Part shown: positions 22,736 to 35,610 of the stretch, piece after piece
Layout of the letters: every line of letters starts with the position of its first letter
How positions within the stretch are numbered: the stretch's first letter is position 1
Source: Silurus meridionalis
Taxonomy: Eukaryota; Chordata; Actinopteri; Siluriformes; Siluridae
NCBI RefSeq assembly: GCF_014805685.1
Contig: NC_060893.1
Coordinates: 18,010,025-18,074,024 of the forward strand
Direction: 5' to 3'
DNA: 64,000 nucleotides
Notes under the pieces: generated by a model
What the model saw: the letters and a program-made list of their open reading frames with translations, nothing else
The model's database searches: none
What the model was told of the DNA's origin: nothing
Position numbers and translations under genes: made by a program

Positions 22736-23323
22736 TGAGGTGGTATCAAAAAGTTTCAAGACAAATGGTGCTAACTGGTGCTATTCTGACCACGTATGTT
22801 AACACGTCTGCGATTTCATCATGGGAGCAAGTTAGAACAAAGAGTAAACGAGACATTCTGTGTGAAACTGGGCAAATCTGAAACAGAGTTGTTTGACATG
22901 ACATACATATGACATACGACGATGCTGGCTTGGGTAATTTGAGGTGTTTTGAGTGGCATGCTCAACCACAGAACAAGCTCAACCCCTGAAATGATGAAAC
23001 CATTTGGCAACATGTGCATGATGATCGTCGGAGAACAATCCACATGATCTCACCTCCGCACCCACCCTACTCACCAGATATCCAAAGATAAAGATTCAGA
23101 TCAAAGGTCACCATTTTTACACCATTGCAGAGAGCCGCAGTAGGTGTTTGACATGCTTCAAAAAGAAGACTTCCAGGACACATTCCAGAAGTGGCAGGAA
23201 CACTGGGAGTGCTGTATTGCTGTGCAAGGGAAATATATTCAAAGGTTATTGTGTTTAAACATAGATAAATAAAGTACTTACTTGTAAACAGAGCTACTCT
23301 CAAAACTTTTTGATACCATCTCG
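22736..23323 (+). mobile_element. Mariner-type transposon, internally deleted
   Basis: The inverted ends are TGAGGTGGTATCAAAAAGTT and, reversed, CGAGATGGTATCAAAAAGTT, each next to TA (22734-22735 and 23324-23325), the mariner target. The interior keeps two transposase pieces. One is N-terminal (about 22825-22990), with RTKSKRDILCETG and LRCFEWHAQPQNK. The other is C-terminal (about 23050-23255), with HPPYSPDI around the third catalytic Asp and DMLQKEDFQDTFQKWQEHW. The centre, including the first two catalytic Asp residues, is missing. A second copy is at about 47081-47574. Confidence 0.88.
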
Positions 23324-23325
23324 TA

Positions 23326-24368
23326 TATACATTTTGTATAAATGATATGTATATTGCATATGCTTGATCTAAATCCCTCCGCATCAGGAGGTAAAGAACT
23401 GATACATGCTTAAAGACAGTGAATTTTAATTGATTTCTTTAAAGATGCAACATTGAGTAACACAATAGGCATTTAATACTGTTTTTGGCTGAACCCTTTG
23501 TGTCACAATTTCAGCTTCACTCAGAGTAAAGGCTTCCTTTTTTAACTATTTTGAGCTGTAGGGGACTCGCGCTCATAAAGGCTTTAATGCAACAACACCC
23601 AGTAACAATTTCACTGCTCTGTTTGCATGAAAACAATTAGAGTTAGCAGCAACTTTATTCCTATAACATCCTGATTGATTAAAAATTCTTTTGCAATCAG
23701 AGGCTGAGGAAGGACTGCAGGATGTTTGTTTAAAAAAAGTACTTTTAATTTTATACTTATATTATTTTACATAAAAGCACATTTACTTTTGGTATGTTAA
23801 TAGTAGGCTAATGACATATAATAAACCTGCATTGTCAAATTAATTAAAAAATAAATTTGAAGGTGTTGTATATAATGGCTAAGCCATTATTGCAGGTGTG
23901 ATTTAGCTATTGCCTTTTCTCCACCTGTCTGTGCCAATGGTCATTATTTTCTTTTGTGCTGGAATTTGTTGTTCACGAACACTGCCAGCTTCTTAACTGC
24001 CAAAATCTTTCACATGGTCATTAGAAGCAGCTGAAAATGATTTGCCCAGACTTTCCCCATGGCTGTAGATACAAGATGGAGAACGCATGAAGGTGTCTGT
24101 TGAAGCACTGATTTCTTGGCTCTGTCCTGCCTCTTTATAATAGAACCAGAAAAGCTTTCAGAGGTATTTCTTTAGAATAAGTGGCACCTTTAAGAAGGTT
24201 ATTTAGCATTTTCTGGAAAATTATTCATTACACTGATAATAAAATTCTATGTCCAATTTTTGTTTCCCTATCACTGGGACACATTGTCTGAAAATTTCCA
24301 TAGGCCCAGGAAACTTTATGACTATTTCTAGCACAATTGTCTTTTAATAACACACAACCATTTGCAGA

Positions 24369-24369
<1 letters not shown>
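23326..24369. other. No recognised gene
   Basis: AT-rich flanks surround a more complex patch at about 23930-24130 that could be conserved noncoding DNA. I cannot test this here. Confidence 0.4.
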
Positions 24370-24422
<53 letters not shown>

Positions 24423-24452
24423 GTCTCTCTCTCTCTCTCTCTCGCTCTCTCT
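24370..24452. repeat. (CT)n microsatellite, lightly interrupted
   Basis: About 83 bases of CT with interruptions at about 24415, 24423 and 24444. Frames rich in SLSL or ERER are artefacts of it. Confidence 0.95.
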
Positions 24453-24774
24453 GGTCAGCCTGATTTGCTTTGTGTACCAGATTTTTGACAGCGTGCAGGT
24501 ATTGTTTAAGATATTACTAGTTTTCAAGGAATTATGCTTTCTTAACAGAATAATTTCCCTTTACCTTTTTACTACACTTTGCAGTCAACTGTCAGATTTA
24601 TAACACAGTCATCACTGACATTGACGTTTCTTATTCTTTTCATGAAAATAAAGAAAGAAAAAAAAATTTTATGGACAACTTGAAGACCATAAAACAGGAA
24701 TATTCATCTAGATCCTATGTTATATGTTACTGTGGATTTGTGCATAATGATGCAAATAAAGAAAAAAAATGTTG

Positions 24775-24945
24775 TGGCAACTCAGAGCCTCAAGGTCCCA
24801 GGTTCCCAGGTGGCTCAGTTTATGCTCTGTGCAGACTTTTGCATGATCTCACTCTCTCTGTGTGGGCTCTCTGTAGAAGTCCCTCCAACTTTCTAAAAAC
24901 CAGTAGGTGGATTGGCTACTTTAAAATGGCCTTGGACATGAAATG
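24775..24945 (+). mobile_element. Fragment of long-bodied tRNA-derived SINE
   Basis: The order of decayed blocks matches the SINE at 20.0-20.3 kb: TGCAGACTTTTGCATGATCT (normally GAGTTTGCATGTTCTCCC), CTGTGTGGGCTCTCTGTAGA, CTCCAACTTTCTAAAAACC and AGTAGGTGGATTGGCTACTT. The tRNA head and the 3' end are degraded. Confidence 0.65.
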
Positions 24946-25324
24946 CATGTGGAGTTCTGAGGTTCAGAGTGTTTCCCTGCCTCAAACATTGAGTTAATAA
25001 TATTAAAATTCATAATGCTGGCTTATGGAAGTATAATGATTTGGGATCTGAGTACTGATGATATCGTTAGTGCACAATATATCTTGATGTTTTTTATGTT
25101 TTTGCTGCCCACACATATTTACAGAATTATTATTCGGTGGCATAACATCCAGCTTGTTTGTGTGACTTCATAATAATATTCAGTGCACTGAGTTGGCCAA
25201 CGAAATGCATTTAATTTTTTTTAAGACAAAAACAAATCACCATATGGACCATTTTTCTTTATATTCTGCAGGTTTATCCACTATTTAACAGAATAACTGG
25301 TTGGTCAATTATAGAAAATAATGT

Positions 25325-25594
25325 CAGACTGGTTCAAGGTGGAGGTGATTTTGCATTAAGGATCAGCTCTGAGCCCTTTTCTGTTTGCAGTGGTGATGGA
25401 CAGGTTGATGGACTATGATGTTTGCAGATATTGTTAGTTGTGGTGAAAATAGGGAGCAGGTTGAGAAGAGCCTAGAGAGGTGGCAGTACGTGCTGGAGAG
25501 AAAGGGAATGAAAGTCAGTAGGAGCAAAGCAGAGTACATGAATGAGTGAATGAGTGAAAGAGTAAAATGGAAAGTTTATTGGACTGTGGTAAGA
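25325..25594 (+). mobile_element. RTE-type LINE, 5' part of a split copy
   Basis: It matches the 27.4-28.3 kb RTE copy nearly base for base: GACTGGTTCAAGGTGGAGGT, GTGGTGATGGACAGGTTGAT and AGTCAGTAGGAGCAAAGCAG. It runs to AAAGTTTATTGGACTGTGGT and stops at about 25594, where DIRS copy D begins. The remainder of the RTE resumes at about 26631. It has several internal deletions relative to the other copy. Confidence 0.88.
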
Positions 25595-25719
25595 CCGTCT
25601 CTAGGTTATGTATGTAACCCTGGTTCCCGGAGGGAACAAGATGCTGCATTAACAACGCTTTGGTAATGCCTCCACGTGTGGAATCTGTCCAACAGAAAGG
25701 CGCGACGTCACCGGCGGGG

Positions 25720-25746
25720 TGACGTCACAACCAGAAAGCTATAAAC
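25720..25746 (+). promoter_or_regulatory. CRE plus TATA box in DIRS terminal repeat (copy D)
   Basis: TGACGTCA (25720-25727) is followed 12 bp later by TATAAAC (from 25740). A second GACGTCA half-match lies at about 25704-25710. The same arrangement is seen in copy A, although the copies differ elsewhere. Confidence 0.55.
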
Positions 25747-25864
25747 AGACATGCGGTGGAGCTGACAATAGCTTTGAGGGGGAACCGAGGGCAACTAAGG
25801 AACATACCCCCAGGAGAGATGGGGCCACGGAAAGGGTCTGAAGGAGATAGTCAGAAGAAAACCA

Positions 25865-26200
25865 GTCTTGACTGTCAGAAACCTTAGACACCTCGGGCAA
25901 GGGCTCAAAGGGAGGCTTAGACAGATCCTCCAAAACAAAGGCCAGGTCCCACACAGGCACTCCCGGTCACGGGGCCTCCGTGTGCTGCAGAGGAATTGTC
26001 ACTAGTGGGTGCCCAACAACTTGTCCAGCAAGCAAAGCAAGATAAGATGCAATAGCCAACATGTAATCTTTTATGGTAGAAGGAGCCTCGGCCACGGCTG
26101 TACCATGACGTCAAGCCCGAAAAGCGCAGAGTGAGTAAGGGAAAACCAGAGGGGACAGTGTGATGTCTCTTGAGTCGCAAACAAGTCCACTTGTTCTGTG
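25865..26200 (-). pseudogene. DIRS RNase H end and tyrosine recombinase N-terminal region (copy D)
   Basis: The minus strand reads VDLFATQETSHCPLWFSLTH and LDVMVQPWPRLLL, the segment following RNase H. In another frame come STIKDYMLAIASYLALLAGQ and PVWDLAFVLEDLSKPPFEPL, the start of the DIRS recombinase. The catalytic residues of the recombinase lie further on and are mostly deleted. Stops and frameshifts interrupt it. Confidence 0.85.
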
Positions 26201-26324
26201 TAAACTTGCTCCATATCTGCTCCACCACCACTGTTCTTGGCATTTAGTCTTAACACTTTGTGAAGGTGCAGGGCGAGAGTGCAAGGCGGATGGAGGGACC
26301 CGATATTGGTAAGCTTTGGCCCCG

Positions 26325-26625
26325 AAAGCATTTCAAAGCATATTGTGACAAACCAGTCCTCAGATCTGATTTGAGACATGACCTGCTTGAGAGTAAGCAT
26401 CATGAACCTGAACCTCAATTGTGAGCGGTTCAACTGACGTAAATATAGAAAGGGAAGCAACCCTGCTATCTTTCTTGGGACATTTGAACCGGCTGTAGAA
26501 CCCGGACTCTCTGTCTTGTGGAGGGAACACCTCAATCGCCTTCTTCCTTAAGAGAGTGTGTTCTTCTTGTTTGATGACCAGAGCCTGCTTGGGGGGCCAT
26601 TGAACTGGGGGGACCGTCACTTGAA
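26325..26625 (-). pseudogene. DIRS reverse transcriptase N-terminus (copy D)
   Basis: The minus strand reads LLRKKAIEVFPPQDRESGFY and SRFKCPKKD, then after a frameshift LPFLYLRQLNRSQLRFRFMM, LTLKQVMSQIRSEDWFVTI. These are the first RT blocks of fish DIRS elements, usually followed by DLKDAYFHV. That block is lost at a deletion near 26335, so the first catalytic Asp of the RT is missing. Confidence 0.88.
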
Positions 26626-26630
26626 CTTGG

Positions 26631-26825
26631 AGGGACGTGGGGTATATTGGTAGAAGAAAGCTGAGGATGGAACTACCAGGAAGAAGGAAAAGAGGAGGTT
26701 TACAAATGTGGTGAGGGAAGACATGCAGGTAGTTGGTTTAAAAGGGGCAGATGTAGAAGACAGAGTAGTATAAAGATGATCCGCTGTGGTGACCCCTAAC
26801 GAGAGCAGCCGATAGAAGAAGAAGA
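26631..26825 (+). mobile_element. RTE-type LINE, 3' part of the split copy
   Basis: It continues the RTE after the DIRS: GGGACGTGGGGTATATTGGT, GAAGACATGCAGGTAGTTGG. It ends GATGATCCGCTGTGGTGACC plus an (AGA)n-like tail. The tail matches the SINE at 1744-1973. Confidence 0.9.
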
Positions 26826-27351
26826 ATGAACTGGAAGACTCATAAGCAGGTTTAAACTCATAAGCAATTTTACTGTGATTGAAGATTAGTTGTGGCAATT
26901 TTGCAGCCCATTCAGTATCCAATGTCTCAGTGTTTTATCCTGATCATTGCACAAGACATACACAGATAAATTTGAGAATATCAATATTGTAACTCTGACC
27001 AACAATTGGGCATCCACATTTGTAGTAAATTGCATAAAGAGATAGATTAGATAAATAGATTAGCTCAATAGATGGTTCTGATTGGCTAGAAGGTGTGTTA
27101 CCTATAAACAGTTGTAACCATAGCAACATAGTCACAGTTGTGTGTGTGTGTATTTATTATGGTATTTATAAACAATACCTTAATAGTTAAGTTATAGATT
27201 AATAAATGTTTTTAATTATTTATTTTATTTTAAAGTGCTCATAGAAGTGGGGTAGCATGGTTTCTGCCCTAATGGGTCTTTTTCAATGCTTGTTGTAAAT
27301 CCTATTATTGACCACTAGGGGCAATATTAACTAAGTTTGTATTAAATAAGG
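26826..27351. other. No recognised feature
   Basis: AT-rich spacer between two RTE copies. Confidence 0.45.
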
Positions 27352-28300
27352 AAGTCTGGTATGTCAGAGAAGTATGTGAGGGTGATGAAGGACATGTATG
27401 AGGACAGTGTGACAGCAGCGAAGTGTGCAGTAGGAAAAACAGACTGGTTCAAGGTGGAGGTTGGACTGCACCAATGATCGGCTCTGAGCCCTTTCCTGTT
27501 CACAGTGGTGATTGACAGGTTGATGGACAAGGTCAGACAGGAGTCTCCATGGACTATGATGTTTGTGGATGATATTGTGATTTGTGGTGAGAGTTGGAAG
27601 CAGGTTGAGAAGAGCCTAGAGAGGTGGAGGTATTTGCCTGAGAGAAGTGGAATGAAAGTCAGTAGGAGTAAGACAGAGAACATGTGTGTAAATGAGAAGG
27701 AGGGCAGTGGAGGGGTGTGGTTGCAGGGAGAAGAGGTGTAGAAGGTGGAGGAGTTTAAGTACCTGGGTTCAACAGTGCAAAGTAAAAAAGAGTGTGTTAG
27801 AAAAGTGAAGAAAAAAGTGCAGGCAGGGTGGAGTGGGTGGAGAAGAGTGGCAGGAGTGATTTGTGATAGAATGGTATCTGCAAGAGTAAAAGGGAAAGTT
27901 TATAGGACTGTGGTGAGACCTGTGATGTTGTATGGTTTAGAGACAGTGGCATTGACTAATAGACAGGAGGTAAAGCTGGAGGTAGCAAAGCTGAAGATGC
28001 TGAGATTTTCATTGGGAGTGACGAGGATGGACTGGAATTGAAATGAGTTTATTAGAGGGACAGCGCATGTAGGATGTTTTGGGGACAAAGTGAGGGAGGT
28101 GCAATTGAGATGGTTTGGACATGTGCAGAGGAGGGACATGGGGTATCGGTAAGAGAATGCTAAGGATGGATCCAGCAGGAAGGAGGAAAAGAGGAAGGCC
28201 AAGGAGGAGGTTTATGGATGTGGTGAAGAAAGACATGCAGGTAGTTGGTGTGAAAGAGGCAGATGTAGAGGACAGGGGGGTATGAAGACGAATGATCCGC
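27352..28300 (+). pseudogene. RTE reverse transcriptase C-terminal half
   Basis: The frame reads SEKYVRVMKDMYEDSVTAAK, then DWFKVEVGLHQ, a stop where Gly is expected, and SALSPFLFTVVIDRL. The catalytic block is MMFVDDIVICGES, with the DD pair intact and Val in place of the usual Ala. It continues GMKVSRSKTENMCVN, a stop, EEFKYLGSTVQSKKE, VYRTVVRPVMLYGLETVALT, LKMLRFSLGVTRMD, another stop, and IRGTAHVG...LRWFGHVQRRDM, the conserved RTE C-terminus. A frameshift follows near 28150. At least three stops and one frameshift make it inactive. Confidence 0.9.
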
Positions 28301-28340
28301 TGTGGTGACTCCCAGTGGGAGCAGCCTAAGAAGAAGAAGA
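27352..28340 (+). mobile_element. RTE-clade LINE, 5'-truncated
   Basis: It carries the C-terminal half of the reverse transcriptase ORF, a short 3' tail with GATCCGCTGTGGTGACTCC and a terminal (AAG)n run. The 5' truncation is typical of target-primed insertion. The 3' tail is shared with the split copy at 25.3-26.8 kb and with the tRNA-Glu SINE at 1.7-2.0 kb, suggesting this family's enzyme mobilised that SINE. The RTE-clade call rests on the motif series and tail; no phylogeny was done. Confidence 0.92.
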
Positions 28341-30573
28341 AATATTAATCTAAAACAAATATTAATATCTCTATAAAGTCCTTGTACTTCAGTGTATGGA
28401 ATCACAAGGACTTTATAGAGAGATTAAAATTTGTTAAATGACTCTTCTCTATAATCTGTCCCTATGGATGAGCTGCCACTAGCAATAAGTGACAAAGCAA
28501 TGCATATGTGAAAAATAACAGCATAATGCCTGCATGTGCAACTCATAGACTACAACAGAAAAGAGGTTTGAGTGATTTAAAAGCAAGCTTATAATATTTA
28601 CACTGTTTCATCATGCCTGCCATGTATTTAAGTCTGTTCCTGTTACCTTTGGTTAGACAAAAACAGAGTAAGTCTGCAGGCTGATAGAAATTCAATGAGT
28701 ATCTCTAAGCCTGTGTCTTCTGTTGAGTGCAATGCCACTCTTCAAATTAGACTAGGCTGCAACCCTGGTGCCAGAGGGTAATTGCTTTATTTGCCTCATT
28801 GCTTTGTAAATCTGTGCATAATCATTCCTAGCACAATGTATTTCTCTATTTTCTTCTGATTCAAAACAGTCATTTATAAGTAGCTAAGAAACTAGCCCTA
28901 GAATGAAATGTCACACAAAGTTTATTCCTTAATAAAAAATAAAAAATGCTTGTAATTTAGAAGAATGAAGAGCTTAAGACTAGTTTTTTAACACTGTTTC
29001 CCATAAGCCGGGAAGGTCTTGTCTTCTCATGCTTTGAAATATAAACAGTCTGGCATGCATATATTGTAGTGTACAATATGTAATATACAGTATGTAAATA
29101 TATAATGTTATATATAAAATGGTTCATTTTACAAAACGAGTGTGTGATACACCAGTTGATGAATGTTAGTCATCTCTTGTTTCAATCATAAACTGTTACT
29201 GTTGATGCAAGACTTCTGTGCTGTGATGTCTCTGTGAACGTGATGTGTGACTTAATTCACAGACAAGATGTCAAAACGTGTTTGTAATAAACAAAAAAAA
29301 GAAGCTTAAGTGTTAAAATTCAACAAAACCATGAACGTTCAAGCTTTGTTTCAAGCTGATTTATTTGAGCCGAGTGTTCTGATGAGTATGTGAGAGAGCT
29401 GGGCAGACTAAAAGACTAAAGTGCTGCTGCAGCACACTTTTTAGAATGAGCTGAAAGGAGCATTGACTCCCACTGACCTCACTATAAGCAGGTAGAGGAT
29501 GGACATTGCAGGTAATGCGGGAAACCGATAATGAATATGAAAACAGACTAAAGTAGAATTTCTTTATTTAAAGATGTGCTGATATCTGATAAAAACACAC
29601 CAAAGCCTTAACCGTTGAGCCACTGCTCATGCATTGCACTGTGGGAAAGCAGCACTGTGCCGTTCTCATGATAGTGTTACACCACTCTGGAGGTGTTCTG
29701 TAAATAAAAACCAATATTTTTGTAATTACTTATATCCCCTGGATATAACAGCTGGGTTGTATCAAAAGTTTATGAACGAAGGCTACACTTCTGAGATAAG
29801 CGTGTTAGGAATTAAGGCTTTAGCCTGGCATGTCAATCAATTCTTTTCCATGGTTCTCTTCCATGATTATATTCCAACATCCCCTGCTGTACACAAAAAA
29901 AATCGATTGCATGTCAAAATTCAAGTTATTAAGGACATTGTTGATCCTGAAAATTAAAACCTCTTGCTTGTCATTTTGATTCATCAGGTCATAATTTCCA
30001 TCTGCTATAAAGGGGGGAGTGCATTTCCTCTGGGCAATCACACACATGCAGGCACACACAGATACATAAACAGGGATAAGCTCATGACTAGGGTCTGTTC
30101 AGCCAAGCACGCTCATTTGTGGCATACAGATTGGTCTGTCTTCTGAATTAGAAATACAGGATTATGTAGACATTTACGCAAAAACTAATCGCACGAACTG
30201 AAATCATTTTCCATTTGCATTTGTTTAAAAAGAATGTCTTGCTAAATGTTTTACCTACAAACATTCCACTAAGGTAATTACCATATTAGATAAACCATAT
30301 CAGTTTGTACATTACAGTCATGTTATTTTTTTTTTTCTGTGTGTTTGTCTGTGTTTGTCTGTCTCTCTATTTCAATCTCTCTCTCTTTTTTTTTTCTCTC
30401 TGCACTTTCACATCTTTGTCTTTGCACTTACCTTAAAAGCAATCAGACATGTTAGGAAGTGCTGTTTTGTTACACACATTTTATTAAAAGGTGTCTAATG
30501 GTTTTTTTTTTAACACCAATAAAAAATATTTAGTTAAGATATTATGAACATAACATTTAGCTTTGACCCCATG

Positions 30574-30576
<3 letters not shown>
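28341..30576. other. No recognised gene; one possible SINE head
   Basis: About 2.2 kb of AT-rich sequence. At 29600-29630 the minus strand reads GAGCAGTGGCTCAACGGTTA, resembling the A-box half of the SINEs here, but nothing else of the element follows. No other repeat or coding frame was recognised. Confidence 0.4.

Positions 30577-30616
<40 letters not shown>
30577..30616. repeat. (CA)n microsatellite
   Basis: About 40 bases of CA. Confidence 0.95.
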
Positions 30617-30620
<4 letters not shown>

Positions 30621-30777
30621 GACACTATATAACCTTCCGTTACTTATTATATATGCATTTCTAAAACAAGCAATATTTTAAATAACACTATTACTGTAAA
30701 CAAAAGGTAAAGAGCACAAAAATATCTCCTCCTTCTTACTTTCAGCAGAATTACCTGATGAATAAATGATCATTGAC

Positions 30778-31020
30778 TGTATGGACAAAAGTGTCATATG
30801 TACTTTTGAAATATCCCATTCCACCGTTAGTCTAGTTACTTCACAGAGCTGACTCTGTGAACTTTCTCATTGTCATAGCGGAACAGGTTTGGGATTCTTA
30901 GTTCAAGTGAAGGGATAATGTAATGCTCCCACATTTCAAGACATCCGATACAGTTGTGTCCCTGCAACTTTGTTGTTACAGTTTGGGGCAAAACCAAATA
31001 TGACTGGATATACTTCCCAG
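30778..31020 (-). mobile_element. Tc1-like transposon relic (copy 4 of 6)
   Basis: It contains the family blocks GAACAGGTTTGGGATTCTTA and GTGTCCCTGCAACTTTGTTG in the same orientation as copies 1, 3 and 5. The middle is deleted, bringing the right-end CATATGTACTTTTGAAATAT block close to the ATTGTCATAGCGGAACAGG block. Confidence 0.75.
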
Positions 31021-31159
31021 TTTCACCCAATTCTCATTTTCCCTCACTTTCTCCAAGCCTACAATCTGAATCAGAAGACATTAGGATTTATTAGATAGAT
31101 AGATACCAGACAGATAGTTTATCTACTGGATAGATTTTGTGCCTGTGCGCATGCGTGTG

Positions 31160-31161
<2 letters not shown>

Positions 31162-31210
<49 letters not shown>
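31162..31210. repeat. (TG)n microsatellite
   Basis: About 49 bases of TG, flanked by GCATGC-containing purine/pyrimidine alternation. Confidence 0.95.
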
Positions 31211-31212
<2 letters not shown>

Positions 31213-32179
31213 ATGCCACATCCAGCCGCTGATGTTATCTTCAGTCTTGATCTGAAATGAACTATCACAGAAAACCTGTCAGAAAGGTCACAGAAGTGGT
31301 GATATTTTATCACTCTCTAGTCTTTAAAGTTTTAGTTTTTGTGACATTTAGATTTCTGTTCTCCTCTTTTGGAAAAGTTTATTATATGTGGTGTTATGAT
31401 GGAGTGCAAGGTATACCTATAAACAAAAGGGGTAAAAATTGATTATTAATTGAAAATAAAATCAAACAATTATTAGACAATTAAATAGTAATATATCAGT
31501 TAATAGATCATCATACTGATTTATTAGTTCACAGACTGAGAACACTATCAGTCTAAAAACTCTGTTGGGAGTGAATGTGAATGTGAATGTTGTTAGATAT
31601 GCAGAAGTGCTAATGTAAATACATCTGGAAAAAGTAGATGAGATGAGAAGGTGAGAAGTTGCGAAGTAAAGCAGTGTTAGAGGTGGTGCAGTGCAGGCTT
31701 GTGTGTATGTCTGTATGTCTTCACCCCTGTATTGCCATTGGTTCATGCTCTGACATATACACTCAGGCACTCAGAATCTGTTTTATTAGTTTGTCTGTGA
31801 TCGCTGAATATGCTGCACTAGTTTATATTCATCATTTAGGCAAATGGCTCCAGAATTGATCATTTGTGCGAACGGCCTCCTAAACAAAAAAAACGGCAAT
31901 GAAATTCTCTTTTACTTCCAGTATAGGCAGTGATCATATTTGGTATTGTGAGATTTTGATTACTACACTTTGTGTGATTAAATGGAGAGAGAAAAATAAT
32001 GTTATTTTCTCTTTTTTTGTGTGTGTATATGTCATTTGTGAATCAAAAAACAATTGAACAAAATGTACCACAAATGGACCATTTTGGTTTGCTACAGTGT
32101 AACTGTGAATGTTTGTTTAGACAAGTACCAATAACTATACTTAATAGTTAATTTATGTCAGTAGTATGTCTCAAAAACT
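31211..32179. other. No recognised feature
   Basis: AT-rich sequence. A GAATGT triplication lies near 31573-31590. Nothing else was recognised. Confidence 0.45.
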
Positions 32180-32345
32180 TGTACAAGTGAAGTAGGCTTT
32201 TATTGTCATTCCACCATATACAGTACAGTACACAGTGAAATGAAACAACATTTCCCCAGGACCAAGGTACTACATGAATCAACATAAATGATCAAAAATA
32301 ATACAGAATCTCATCTGTAGAGATATTTGGGCTTATCTTTTTTGC
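32180..32345 (-). mobile_element. LINE 3' end fragment
   Basis: The minus strand reads TAGTACCTTGGTCCTGGGGA, then GTACTGTATATGGTGGAATG and ACAATAAAAGCCTACTTCAC. This is the same 3' end as at 16.74-16.83 kb, in the opposite orientation. Confidence 0.65.
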
Positions 32346-33825
32346 TTCAAATGTATTGTTTATGTTTATTGTCCATGTTGTCATGTCACTGGTTTGGCTA
32401 TTGCACTTGCATTCACCTAGAGACTATCCCAGATGAGACTATTCTCATTGTTTAACTACTCATCATTTGATTAAAATATTTAACATTTAAATTATCCTTT
32501 TTTTTTACAGTTTTCAGTATATTCAGTATATACAGTAATCCATATAACTCCTCTTACAAGTACTCTTACAAGCTACTCGATGTGACTTATGCTAAACTGG
32601 ATAAAGTTTTGTCTAAAAACTGAAGTCCTGATTCAGATAGATTATTATATAGTGTTGGTGCCCAAATTTGCCCAAAACACTCATATTTTTTCGCCTAGTA
32701 CCGTAGCTGATCATAGATTGTGTTTGGTTATTAGTGTGTATTTGTTTTCCCTGTGTAGTTTTTTTATCATGTCACCTAGATGTAATTATACATTTCGAAC
32801 AGGTTTTGATGGAACTGCTCTTTTTCAATATTTCAGCCTTTTCTGCATACGTTTAGAGAGTTAGAGTTGTGGCCAGAGAAAACTGTGGGTTGCCATTTAA
32901 TCTTTTTGGGCGTTGAAGGATGAATGAATGCCCACTGAGTGAAATGGAAATTAATGAAAATAATCGGTGACTTCTTCTACACCTGTCACACTGATTAGTG
33001 TCCACAACTGAGCTTGGAACATGTTTAAAATAGTGTGATAATTTCAGTTTGGAAATTCAAATGGAGATCAAATGCATGTCTTCTAGTGTGAAACATATCA
33101 CACTTTCGAAGTCAGGTGCAGAGGAGATGTCGAGTCCATAGTGTAAGTTTTTATCTTTATTATCATATACACTCCTCTCATATACATTGAATAGAATAAG
33201 TTTAGTTACCAGACAAATTCATCACTAACATATATTGAATTTAATCAGTAGATAAAAATCTCAATATACAAGGGCCAAAAATCTTACCATTTCGTTTTTT
33301 TAACCAAAGTTAAGAACTTTGGTACATGGTACATGGTACTGTTTAACGTGGTAAAGTTTAACGTGGAATGTGGGGACAGAATACAAATCTAGTTGGCCAA
33401 TGATGGGCTGACTTTTTTGTCACTGGTGGTGCACTGCATTGAAAAAGAAAAAGAATTGGTAGTCATAATAGATACTGTATATAGTATACATCCATTTATC
33501 CTAGTCAGTTGTGGTGCCAAAAACTAATAAACTCCTAAGAATGCTTAATTTTTGTGATTTAGCCTTAATGAGTGTAAGTAATTTTACTTGTACATCACAC
33601 AAACGTGTATGGATCATTTGTGGTAAATTACATAAACACTAGGGTAATCTTCTTTTATGCTTTCCCAGCTTTTCCACTGAGAGGCTGCATGTTCTTTCTG
33701 CATTTTCTCAATTTGTTTTCTTATTTACTGACAATTTTCTCCTACTGTCTGAATTATAGTGTAGTACAGGTTCTGGGTATGACTAGACTCTTTGATATAC
33801 AATAATGATTTGCTGGCCTTCAGCT
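32346..33825. other. No recognised feature
   Basis: AT-rich sequence. A small direct repeat, GTTTAACGTGG, occurs twice near 33340-33367. Confidence 0.45.
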
Positions 33826-33985
33826 TCTTGGTGGTAGCTCAGAGGTTAAGACATTGGGCAACTAGATACTGATCTCATGGCCATACGTTCAAATCCCCCA
33901 AAAAACAAAGCTGCCACTTGCTGAGCCCTTGAGCATGGTGCTTATCCAGCAACTGCTGAGTTGTATCTTGTCCCAAATGTAAATT
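33826..33985 (+). mobile_element. tRNA-derived SINE
   Basis: It has the head GGTGGTAGCTCAGAGGTTAA, the B-box-like GTTCAAATCCC, the body AGCTGCCACTTGCTGAGCCC and TTGAGCATGGTGCTTATCC, and a short CAAATGTAAAT end. Same family as 966-1135; the L2-like stem region is mostly lost. Confidence 0.8.
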
Positions 33986-35547
<1,562 letters not shown>

Positions 35548-35609
<62 letters not shown>

Positions 35610-35610
35610 T
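35548..35610. repeat. (TTA)n microsatellite
   Basis: About 63 bases of TTA. Confidence 0.95.

Larger units (their letters stand above)
25595..26630 (-). mobile_element. DIRS-type retrotransposon nested in RTE (copy D)
   Basis: Minus-strand element. Its 3' terminal repeat is at 25597-25770 and opens with GTCTCTAGGTTATGTATG. Coding order on the minus strand is RT (26625 to about 26330), the end of the RNase H/connection region, then recombinase. The 5' terminal repeat and gag are missing: the sequence runs straight from RT into RTE at about 26631. About 205 bp of the RTE are missing at the same point, so one deletion probably removed the DIRS 5' end together with adjoining RTE sequence. Confidence 0.9.

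Noticed and set aside
14700..24060. Shared GCTGAAAATGATT(T)GCCCAG at about 14796 and 24031
   Set aside because: Only about 18 bases match and the flanks differ; too short to call a repeat.
24228..24603. Opposing frames rich in RE and SL repeats
   Set aside because: Translation of the (CT)n tract.
29634..29957. 107-codon open frame
   Set aside because: No recognised domain; an opposite-strand frame overlaps it. Treated as chance.
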